From an uncultured Methylotenera sp. (GTDB lineage Bacteria > Pseudomonadota > Gammaproteobacteria > Burkholderiales > Methylophilaceae): a stretch of DNA of 8,530 nucleotides. Below the pieces are notes generated by a model. It was not told the DNA's origin, made no database searches, and saw only the letters and a program-made list of their open reading frames with translations. The position numbers and the translations under genes were made by a program. Position 1 is the stretch's first letter; each line of letters begins with the position of its first letter. Where the stretch lies: contig CALFXV010000109.1 of the NCBI GenBank assembly GCA_937957775.1, positions 1 through 8,530 on the forward strand, given 5' to 3'. This document shows, in pieces, positions 1 through 5,511 of the stretch.

Positions 1-21
1 AGACGTGTGCTCTTCCGATCT
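1..21. other. Illumina TruSeq adapter remnant
   Basis: The first 21 bases start AGACGTGTGC and end TCTTCCGATCT. From memory they are identical to the 3' part of the standard TruSeq read-2 adapter/primer. This is library sequence left on a contig end, not genome. Genomic sequence can begin no earlier than base 22. Confidence 0.96.
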
Positions 22-118
22 TGAATCTGGAGAACCAGAAAATCTAGAAGATTATTTAAAATATTTATTTATTAATTCAAAATTTAAAATTTTACTATCT
101 GATTCGAGAATCAAATAA
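22..118 (+). other. Probable fold-back (inverted) chimera at the contig end
   Basis: Read on the + strand from base 23, this stretch encodes ESGEPENLEDYLKYLF, then INSKFKILLSD, then SRIK and a stop at 116-118. That resembles the C-terminal end of NodU-type carbamoyltransferases, where NTSFN-x-x-GEP is followed by a [PE]-D-A-x-x-x-F helix and a hydrophobic strand ending in G/S-D. The adjacent - strand carbamoyltransferase lacks exactly this part. The two orientations meet at TGATTC (100-105) and GAATCA (108-113), arms separated by GA. The simplest reading is that the molecule folded back on itself, so 22 to about 105 is the inverted 3' part of the same gene. Family resemblance is from memory; the fold-back is inference. 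Confidence 0.68.
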
Positions 119-1767
119 TGTGTATTAGTTTCTTTAAATTTTGAAATTAAAGCATGGTACTTAGGGTTGGTGTCTTTACTAACGGTTTGTATCCTTGCCG
201 AGTAATCGACGTGGGTCACGGCCGGGATCTCGGAGCGAGGGACGTTGAGCTTTTCTATGCCGAATAATTGCTTTTGTGCTTCCGTCATGGCCAATTGCTT
301 TTCTTTTTTCACATCGGCCACCAACAACATATAAGGGCTATCGGTGTTTATTTCAAACCAATCGGCTACGTATTCTCTTAATACGCTAGGGGCGAAAGGC
401 CTAAATGATTCACGGTATTTCACTTTTAAATTCAATTGTTTTTGCACCGTGGGTGAACGCGCGTCTGCAATAATCGAGCGTGCCCCCAGAGACCTTGGCC
501 CAAATTCCATGCGACCCTGATGCCAGCCTACTGCTAACCCATCCGCTAATGCTTGAGCAGTTTGGTCAATTAATTGCGTATCGCTTACCACATCAAATTT
601 TGCGCCGGCTTGGATTAGTCTTTGTTCTATTTCAGCTTGGCCGAATTCAGGCCCAAGGTAGGAGCCATGCATGCTATCTTGTTTATCTACTTTTCTTGGC
701 TGAGCCAGCATTAAATAATAGGCGGCTAATGCCGCGCCAACGGCCCCACCTGCATCGCCTGAAGCTGGCTGTATCCAAATCTTATCAAACACATTTTCGC
801 GAAGTAGCTTGCCATTGGCCACGCAATTTAATGCCACCCCACCGGCCAGACAAAGATTGTTTAAGCCGGTGGATTTTTTGATGCCTTTCGCCAGCTTGAT
901 CACGACTTCTTCAGTCACGGCCTGAATGGACGCGGCCAGATCCATTTCACGTTGACCTAAAATGGATTCGGATTTTCTAGGTGGTGCGCCAAATAAGTCA
1001 TTAAAACGTTCGCTGGTCATGGTCAGGCCAGTGCAATAATTAAAGTAGCTCATGTCTAAGTGAAATGAACCGTCTTCCTTAATATCAATCAGATGGTCTT
1101 TAATAAGATTGGCGTATTTTGGCTCACCATAGGGAGCCAAGCCCATCACTTTGTACTCACCGGAATTGACTTTAAAACCGGTGTAGTAAGTCATGGCCGA
1201 ATACAACAAACCTAAAGAATGAGGGAAGTGAATTTCATTCGTCACGTTCAGCGTATTGCCTTTGCCAACGGCCAATGAGGTGGTGGCCCATTCTCCTACT
1301 CCATCCATGGTTAACACAGCCGCTTCTTCAAATGGCGAAGGGAAAAACGCTGAGGCAGCATGGCTTAAATGGTGTTCGGAAAAAAGTAGCTTGTTTGACC
1401 AGTCGGTGTTTTTATCCAGGTTATCTTTTAAGGCATCCAGTATCACTGACTTTTGAAACAGTTTGTCCTTAACCCAAACCGGCAAAGACGTGGCAAAGCT
1501 TTTAAAGCCCTTGGGGGCAAAAGCCAAATAGGTTTCAAAAAGCCGTTCAAACTTTAAAAAAGGTTTGTCATAAAACACCACGTAATCAATTTGCTGTGCG
1601 CTTAACCTAGCCTCAGTCAGGCAATAATTAATGGCATTAACCGGAAAATTTTCATCGTGTTTTTTTCTGGTAAAGCGCTCTTCTTGAGCAGCTGCAATGA
1701 TTTTCCCATCCACCACTAAACAAGCCGCGGAATCGTGGTAATAGGCTGAGATACCTAAAATATTCAT
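52..1767 (-). CDS. NodU/TobZ/SxtI-family O-carbamoyltransferase, 3' end artefactual
   Basis: This 571-residue protein belongs to the family that uses carbamoyl phosphate and ATP to make carbamoyl-adenylate and transfers the carbamoyl group to a hydroxyl, often on a sugar. The N-terminal Kae1-like domain has MNILGISAYYHDSA (1-14), EERFTRKKHD (29-38), HHLSHA (132-137, metal-binding histidines), MDG (154-156) and GEYKVMGLAPYG (203-214). LAGGVALNCVANGKL (307-321) and SGDAGGAVGAA (336-346) follow. The C-terminal carbamoyl-transfer domain has GRMEFGPRSLGARSI (418-432) and YRESFRPFAPSVL (451-463). Homology runs through KYHALISKFKETNTHYLIL (536-554). The expected NTSFN-x-x-GEP block is then missing, and residues 555-571 look like antisense of it (see 22-118). 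The gene starts 3 bases after the DUF5989 stop with no clear ribosome site, which suggests translational coupling as the last known gene of the operon. The acceptor is unknown; sxtI-like context rather than nodU is inferred from neighbours. Confidence 0.93.
   Translation of the reverse strand: MNILGISAYYHDSAACLVVDGKIIAAAQEERFTRKKHDENFPVNAINYCLTEARLSAQQIDYVVFYDKPFLKFERLFETYLAFAPKGFKSFATSLPVWVKDKLFQKSVILDALKDNLDKNTDWSNKLLFSEHHLSHAASAFFPSPFEEAAVLTMDGVGEWATTSLAVGKGNTLNVTNEIHFPHSLGLLYSAMTYYTGFKVNSGEYKVMGLAPYGEPKYANLIKDHLIDIKEDGSFHLDMSYFNYCTGLTMTSERFNDLFGAPPRKSESILGQREMDLAASIQAVTEEVVIKLAKGIKKSTGLNNLCLAGGVALNCVANGKLLRENVFDKIWIQPASGDAGGAVGAALAAYYLMLAQPRKVDKQDSMHGSYLGPEFGQAEIEQRLIQAGAKFDVVSDTQLIDQTAQALADGLAVGWHQGRMEFGPRSLGARSIIADARSPTVQKQLNLKVKYRESFRPFAPSVLREYVADWFEINTDSPYMLLVADVKKEKQLAMTEAQKQLFGIEKLNVPRSEIPAVTHVDYSARIQTVSKDTNPKYHALISKFKETNTHYLILESDSKILNFELINKYFK
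100..113. repeat. Short inverted repeat at the presumed fold-back junction
   Basis: TGATTC at 100-105 and GAATCA at 108-113 form a perfect 6-base inverted repeat around a 2-base centre. It lies where the coding sense appears to flip from + to -. A short microhomology palindrome is typical of inverted chimeras made by polymerase template switching, for example in multiple displacement amplification. Confidence 0.6.
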
Positions 1768-1770
1768 GGC

Positions 1771-1920
1771 TTAAAATAAGGTGTAAATAAAAGGCGCTAG
1801 CACCGAACCTTGCCCTAAAATAAGCAGGCCACCCAACAGCACAATCACAATAAATATTGGCGCTAACCAAAGCTTTTTACGCTTACGTAAAAAATTAAAC
1901 ATTTCTTTTAAAAAAGACAT
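1771..1920 (-). CDS. DUF5989 / SxtK-like small membrane protein
   Basis: This is a 49-residue protein beginning MSFLKEMFNFLRKRKKLW and ending VLAPFIYTLF. It has an amphipathic, basic N-terminus (residues 1-18, with RKRKK at 12-16), one strong transmembrane helix (about 19-37) and a short LGQGSVLAPFIYTLF tail. That pattern matches my memory of the DUF5989 family, whose saxitoxin-cluster member is SxtK. Its function is unknown; family members sit beside SxtJ proteins and carbamoyltransferases, as here. The ATG at 1918-1920 follows AGGTGG at 1925-1930 on the - strand, overlapping the stop of the upstream sxtJ-like gene. It lies 9 bases after sxtJ-like and 3 bases before the carbamoyltransferase, so it is almost certainly cotranslated with both. 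It is short enough for many gene callers to miss. Confidence 0.88.
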   Translation of the reverse strand: MSFLKEMFNFLRKRKKLWLAPIFIVIVLLGGLLILGQGSVLAPFIYTLF

Positions 1921-1924
1921 ATGG

Positions 1925-1930
1925 CCACCT
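1925..1930 (-). promoter_or_regulatory. Ribosome binding site of the DUF5989 gene
   Basis: AGGTGG on the - strand lies 4 bases before the ATG at 1920 and overlaps the TAA of the upstream gene. It supports translation of the 49-residue ORF. Confidence 0.55.
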
Positions 1931-2334
1931 TAAAATTGATTTTTAAATGAATCGGCATCGGAGTTGGAGCCTATGGGTTCAGACCAATAGCTGCTTTTCT
2001 TCGGTCTTTTAAGCTTTAATTCGTCCCTACCCATTAACCTGGCTATTAATGCAATAGGCGTGATTAAGCCAAAGAAAATAATGCCTAAAACGATAGGGCT
2101 CACAATTTTACCTAAGGCTAGCCCCAACAGAAACCAAGCTTTATTTAGTGGGCTCAATAAGCCCTGGTAGAAAAAACTGCTGATCAAGCAAAAGCTGCTT
2201 ACAAGCAAAAGCAAGCCTATGATTGATGTGGCTTCGTTTTTGGAATAGGCATACAGAGCTAACGCCAAAAAAACGCCAAAAAATAATAACCCGAATTTTT
2301 TATTGCTAGGTAGAGGGGCATTCATAATCGCCAA
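1930..2334 (-). CDS. SxtJ-family membrane protein
   Basis: This 134-residue protein has hydrophobic segments at about 14-30, 36-55 and 68-100 and a polar, basic C-terminal tail. Features I associate with the SxtJ family are NKKFGLLFFGVF (11-22), PLNKAW (62-67), a SPIVLGIIFFGLITP block (79-93) and ARLMGRDELKLKR (98-110) ending near a YW. SxtJ is named from the saxitoxin cluster, where it neighbours SxtI and SxtK; its biochemical role is unknown. The reading starts with TTG at 2332-2334, which has a good ribosome site (GGAG at 2341-2344, 6 bases upstream). An ATG at 2323-2325 would give a protein 3 residues shorter with a less favourable 15-base spacing. The TTG lies 2 bases after the glycosyltransferase stop, so the two are translationally coupled. 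A plausible role is a membrane partner for the carbamoyltransferase, but that is inference from gene order. Confidence 0.87.
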   Translation of the reverse strand: MAIMNAPLPSNKKFGLLFFGVFLALALYAYSKNEATSIIGLLLLVSSFCLISSFFYQGLLSPLNKAWFLLGLALGKIVSPIVLGIIFFGLITPIALIARLMGRDELKLKRPKKSSYWSEPIGSNSDADSFKNQF

Positions 2335-2336
2335 AA

Positions 2337-3290
2337 CTATCTCCTAAATAACCATTTAAAAAATTGGATAACAAAAATAGGTAATATAGATATACATATA
2401 ATAATTAGAGATCTAGGATAAGAAATGGTCAATGGCATAACGTAGCGATATTTCTTGTAGACGCTAAAATCAAGTAAGTTATTAAATCGCATCATCAATA
2501 AATTTTTTATCGAAAAAGCCTTAGACTTGACCCCATGGTCTTTAATGGCTTTTATTTTACTCGATAATAAAAAAGCGGGCGGCAATGAAAAAACAAATTT
2601 TGGCCAACGTTCAAACCAAATCTCAAATCTATATTCTGGCCAAGTATTTTTTTTAACTCCATCAATAAAAATGGTTTCAACGGAAATGTCTCTGTTCCAA
2701 TGAATAAGATGGTCATGGGAACTTATGTAATCAAAAATTATTCCAGTTTGTATAAAGTTTGTATCCAAATACCCCTTGAAATTGCATGCACTAAGTATTT
2801 CTACCCTAAATACTAATGAAGATATGCAAGTCATGTGCCAACCAATATCAGATAGGATTTTGTTTGGATCGGTGTAATCCTGGCTGACTGTATCTTTTAC
2901 TCTATTCTTCCAGTTAAAAACAATTACATCGTAAACGACTGGGCTCGAAGTGAATAAATCAACTAAATAATCCAGCCCTCTTTCTGGAATCTTATAGGTA
3001 TCTCCCAAAAGCCATACGTATTTAGTATTAGCTAATTTAAGGGCTTGCTCAAAGTTAGCATCAGGTCCAATATTTATTTCATTTCTAGTATAAAAAATGA
3101 GGGCGTATCCTGCGCACCTTCTTTTAACCACATCTTGAGTTTGATCGTCTGAGGCATTGTCGGAAATAAAAATTTTTACATTATGCTTCCTGGCTAAGGG
3201 GATATGGTATTCAAGGCAAGCATCAAGAAAAGGGGCTCGATTAAACGTTGGTATGGTAATGCTGATTAAACTGTTAGCTTTCTCTATCAT
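2337..3290 (-). CDS. GT2-family glycosyltransferase
   Basis: This is a 317-residue GT-A fold enzyme of family 2. Such enzymes move a sugar from a nucleotide-sugar donor to a growing glycan at the cytoplasmic face of the membrane. The N-terminal SITIPTFNRAPFL (10-22) is the classic first strand and loop. ISDNASDDQT (42-51) is the nucleotide-binding acidic motif. YVWLLGDTYKI (91-101) stands where relatives usually have GDDD, so the metal-binding DXD is altered to GDT. The C-terminus has a hydrophobic stretch (about 292-312) before a basic end, suggesting membrane association. No convincing ribosome site precedes the ATG. It is first in the - strand operon and markedly more AT-rich than the genes around it, a frequent sign of transfer in O-antigen and capsule loci. 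Donor and acceptor cannot be told from sequence. Confidence 0.88.
   Translation of the reverse strand: MIEKANSLISITIPTFNRAPFLDACLEYHIPLARKHNVKIFISDNASDDQTQDVVKRRCAGYALIFYTRNEINIGPDANFEQALKLANTKYVWLLGDTYKIPERGLDYLVDLFTSSPVVYDVIVFNWKNRVKDTVSQDYTDPNKILSDIGWHMTCISSLVFRVEILSACNFKGYLDTNFIQTGIIFDYISSHDHLIHWNRDISVETIFIDGVKKNTWPEYRFEIWFERWPKFVFSLPPAFLLSSKIKAIKDHGVKSKAFSIKNLLMMRFNNLLDFSVYKKYRYVMPLTISYPRSLIIICISILPIFVIQFFKWLFRR
2341..2345 (-). promoter_or_regulatory. Ribosome binding site deciding the TTG start of the sxtJ-like gene
   Basis: AGGAG on the - strand sits inside the last codons of the glycosyltransferase, 6 bases before TTG (2334) and 15 before the in-frame ATG (2325). The spacing favours TTG. 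Confidence 0.55.
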
Positions 3291-3318
3291 TAAAAATATC
3301 TATTAGAAATCTTGTGCC

Positions 3319-3348
3319 TTTATATTAAGCTATTTAAATATTTTGTAA
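3319..3348 (-). promoter_or_regulatory. Candidate promoter of the glycosyltransferase-carbamoyltransferase operon
   Basis: On the - strand, TTACAA (3348-3343) and TATAAA (3324-3319) are 18 bases apart and resemble sigma-70 -35 and -10 boxes (4/6 and 5/6 matches). Transcription would begin near 3312, giving a leader of about 22 bases before the ATG at 3290. The region is so AT-rich that chance matches are common. Confidence 0.35.
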
Positions 3349-3422
3349 AATAGAAATAAAATACTAATAGTTCTATTAATAAGAATTAAATGCGCAAATT
3401 AATTCCTTGTAAACTGATCCAA

Positions 3423-3439
3423 TGAAAATTAAATTTTCA
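3423..3439. repeat. Interrupted palindrome, possible operator
   Basis: TGAAAATT and AATTTTCA are perfect 8-base inverted arms around a single A. With a 2-base bulge the pairing extends to TCC (3418-3420) and GGA (3440-3442). A dimeric regulator could bind here, but AT-rich DNA makes such symmetry easier by chance. Confidence 0.35.
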
Positions 3440-3610
3440 GGAGCTGATTTGTAAAAAATCTGTGTCAGGTTTTGCGCATATAAAGCAATTGAATAATGTG
3501 CAACTCACTCATATACCACTGAATTATAACCCAGTCAGTTAGCTGTATAATCTCAATTGCCACATTTATTAAATGATCGCTAATTTAAAGTATTGGTATG
3601 AAATTTATTA

Positions 3611-3622
3611 TTAATCGATTAA
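3611..3622. repeat. 12-base perfect palindrome TTAATCGATTAA
   Basis: The sequence equals its own reverse complement and does not extend further on either side. It lies about 210 bases upstream of the + strand group. It could be an operator half-site pair or chance. Confidence 0.3.
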
Positions 3623-3649
3623 ATCATTGTTTTTAATTGCCCTGAGGTA

Positions 3650-3678
3650 TTGACGTTGTTAATTTAATGGGCTGTATC
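3650..3678 (+). promoter_or_regulatory. Weak candidate promoter for the + strand group
   Basis: TTGACG (3650-3655) is a good -35 match. Seventeen bases later TGTATC (3673-3678) is only a 3/6 match to a -10 box. The leader to the ATG at 3830 would be about 145 bases. A closer pair, TTGAAA (3765-3770) and TATTAT (3791-3796), has a spacer of 20 bases, which is too long. Neither is convincing. Confidence 0.2.
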
Positions 3679-3819
3679 CAGTAAAATTTCTAAAAAGTAT
3701 TTATTTTGGCAAGTACCTCACGGCTGAGCTTCCTAGGCTAATGACGTTTTAATTAATTTCATTCTTGAAAATGCTTTTACCGCACACAACTATTATTTAA
3801 GCGCAAAAATATTAGATTT

Positions 3820-3824
3820 AAGGA
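3820..3824 (+). promoter_or_regulatory. Ribosome binding site of the gene at 3830
   Basis: AAGGA lies 5 bases before the ATG at 3830-3832. It fixes that start. Confidence 0.6.
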
Positions 3825-3829
3825 ATTCA

Positions 3830-4693
3830 ATGATATTTAAATATTGCAGCAAATTTCGCCAAAAATTAGCGCCACCCCAGTTATTCACTACCGCACAATG
3901 CGATGCATTATTCGCTTCAGTACTGGTGCACGATGAACTTTATCCTGACGCCACATTGCCCGATAGTATCCATCTTGATTACACCCAAGAGCAAATAAGC
4001 CAGTGCTATCAAATTTGTCTGCAGCTATGGCAAGAAGGCCCGAATCGTCAAGCTTTAAGCCAGATGGTGGGTAAGATCTACAAACAAGGTAAGCTTAACG
4101 AGCAGGATCAATACGAGTACTACTGCATGCGCGCTAAGATTAAACATTTGCGGTTTGCCTTCATGATGTTCGATAAAAGCCATCGCTACCCACGCGTATT
4201 TCATGTGATGACGGCGGTCATGGGTCACCTTCAAGATGTCTTAAAAAATGCAGCGCACTCCAGTGTTTGGCCAGCAGCATTGCTGACTCGTCTGTTCTTG
4301 AGCAGGCCGCTTTATGCCATTGCAGTGAAGGAAATAGAAGATTTTCAGCCATCCACAGTGGACAGTTTTCGGCAGTATATTAAAAATGAAATTAATTTCA
4401 TTAGATTAAATTTAGCTAAAGATAAAATTACTAGTCATGAATTTCACGACATGCGTAAAGTAATCAGTCGGCAGGTTGCTATGTACGACAACTTCAAGAC
4501 ACTTTACCCCTCAGCTTATCATCAAAGTATTTCACAATGCGTCAGCACGCTTAATGGATTGATGGGAAGTCTTCACGATGAGTTGATTGCTAAGAAATTT
4601 AATAAGACGCAAGACTATTACAAAGATGTTTTTGTTATGCCTAAAGAAATCAGACTACGTTTAAGAGAATATACTGAAAAATATGATTTTTAA
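3830..4693 (+). CDS. Uncharacterised helical protein with CHAD-like features
   Basis: This 287-residue soluble protein has no signal peptide or membrane segment. It is rich in predicted helices, His, Gln and basic residues. I do not recognise it with certainty. The C-terminal part has FHDMRKVISRQVAMYDNF (205-222), then GLMGSLHDELIAKKF (243-257). This is reminiscent of CHAD (conserved histidine alpha-helical) domains, where an H-x-x-R helix is followed by an LG-x-x-RD-x-x-V helix. A looser copy may occur earlier: MRAKIKHLRFAFMMFD (100-115) followed by VMGHLQDVLKN (130-140). CHAD domains have two such four-helix halves and several bind polyphosphate. If right, this could sense or bind polyphosphate or another polyanion. 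The start has a good ribosome site. It is first in the + strand group, 35 bases ahead of the first kinase-like gene. The function is open. Confidence 0.8.
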   Translation: MIFKYCSKFRQKLAPPQLFTTAQCDALFASVLVHDELYPDATLPDSIHLDYTQEQISQCYQICLQLWQEGPNRQALSQMVGKIYKQGKLNEQDQYEYYCMRAKIKHLRFAFMMFDKSHRYPRVFHVMTAVMGHLQDVLKNAAHSSVWPAALLTRLFLSRPLYAIAVKEIEDFQPSTVDSFRQYIKNEINFIRLNLAKDKITSHEFHDMRKVISRQVAMYDNFKTLYPSAYHQSISQCVSTLNGLMGSLHDELIAKKFNKTQDYYKDVFVMPKEIRLRLREYTEKYDF

Positions 4694-4728
4694 TGACTTA
4701 ATCAGTTAACACTTAATGGAACCAAACT

Positions 4729-5442
4729 TTGTTTAAAAAAGTATCTACTTGCCGTGAGCCTATTAAAAATGTCATTGCCGTAGTAGGCTGCGATGGCTCT
4801 GGCAAATCCACCTTAAGTAATGATCTGATTGCTGAATTGGCCAAGAAAAGACAGATAGAGTGGGTGTACCTTGGTCAGTCCTCCGGCAACATTGCCGATT
4901 GGATACGCAGCTTGCCGCTTATCGGGCCGGCTTTTGGACGTTATTTAGTGCGCAAAGCCGAGCGTGCTCATAGTAAAGAAGCCAGCCAGCCTGACACCTT
5001 AACGGCAATCGTTATCTTTTTACTTTCCTTATGGCGCGTGCATAAATTTCGCCGCGTAATCAAACTTGCTCATCGTGGCGTATTGGTCATTACCGATCGT
5101 TACCCGCAAGCCGAAGTGTCAGGCTTTTATTTTGATGGCACAGGCTTAAATGATAAGAATGCACAAAGCTGGTTGGCTCGCTTATTGTTCAAGCGAGAAA
5201 AACGCCTTTATACATGGATGGCAAGCCATAGGCCGATGCTTTTGATTCGACTTAACATCGATGCGGAAACCGCTCATGCGCGTAAGCCTGATCATAAGCT
5301 GGCGATGTTGCGTGAAAAAGTGAGGGTGATTCCTACCCTGCAGTTTAATGGTGCAAGCATATTGGATTTAAATAGCCGCGACCCTTATCCTCAAGTATTA
5401 GCTGCAGCGCTGACGGCGATTAATATTGCATGCGCGCTATAA
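4729..5442 (+). CDS. P-loop, thymidylate-kinase-like protein (copy 1)
   Basis: This 237-residue P-loop NTPase resembles thymidylate/nucleotide kinases. NVIAVVGCDGSGKSTLSNDL (14-33) carries the Walker A loop GCDGSGKST (20-28). VITDRYPQ (120-127) corresponds to the DR[YF] of thymidylate kinases. RKPDH (185-189) lies where a lid or base-binding arginine would sit, after the LIRLNIDAETAHAR strand and helix. The protein lacks the rest of a typical Tmk, so the substrate is probably not dTMP; such proteins occur in polysaccharide loci as unassigned kinases. The only sensible start is TTG at 4729: the frame has a stop at 4714-4716 and no ATG before the Walker loop. The ribosome site is weak (GGA at 4718-4720). 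It is about half identical by eye, with the same length, to the next gene, so the pair arose by duplication. Confidence 0.85.
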   Translation: MFKKVSTCREPIKNVIAVVGCDGSGKSTLSNDLIAELAKKRQIEWVYLGQSSGNIADWIRSLPLIGPAFGRYLVRKAERAHSKEASQPDTLTAIVIFLLSLWRVHKFRRVIKLAHRGVLVITDRYPQAEVSGFYFDGTGLNDKNAQSWLARLLFKREKRLYTWMASHRPMLLIRLNIDAETAHARKPDHKLAMLREKVRVIPTLQFNGASILDLNSRDPYPQVLAAALTAINIACAL

Positions 5443-5452
5443 TATTCAGCTT

Positions 5453-5474
5453 GCTCAAATTGGCATTGAGCCAA
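5453..5474 (+). repeat. Two mutually exclusive small hairpins between the kinase paralogues
   Basis: GCTCAA (5453-5458) pairs with TTGAGC (5466-5471), while TTGGC (5460-5464) pairs with GCCAA (5470-5474). The two stems share bases, so only one can form at a time. No T-run follows, so it is not an ordinary terminator. It might modulate expression of the downstream kinase, or be chance. Confidence 0.3.
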
Positions 5475-5511
5475 CTTTACCTTAATTCCTATCCTGTTTT
5501 ATCAACTCAAG

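Larger units (their letters stand above)
3291..3829. other. AT-rich intergenic region between divergent units, no gene seen
   Basis: These 539 bases separate the - strand operon from the + strand group. I found no ORF with a ribosome site, no tRNA-like fold and no insertion-sequence end. I also saw no JUMPstart/ops element of the kind that precedes many polysaccharide operons. It holds weak promoter candidates on both strands, an interrupted palindrome at 3423-3439 and a perfect palindrome at 3611-3622. The length suggests regulation of both sides, or a remnant of a lost gene. Confidence 0.6.

Noticed and set aside
22..118. A genuine convergent gene ending at 116-118 on the + strand
   Set aside because: The + strand peptide matches the part missing from the adjacent - strand gene, and the stretch starts directly at an adapter, so a fold-back artefact is simpler than a second carbamoyltransferase gene.
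480..881. 133-codon + strand open frame
   Set aside because: It is antisense to the conserved C-terminal half of the carbamoyltransferase; the product has no recognisable motifs and no ribosome site.
1652..1870. 72-codon - strand open frame
   Set aside because: It overlaps the carbamoyltransferase start and the DUF5989 gene in another frame; the DUF5989 reading has a ribosome site, a family-like sequence and operon spacing.
3390..3479. 9-base inverted repeat ATGCGCAAA (3390-3398) / TTTGCGCAT (3471-3479)
   Set aside because: The arms are 72 bases apart, and a 9-base match is expected about as often as not by chance in a region this long.
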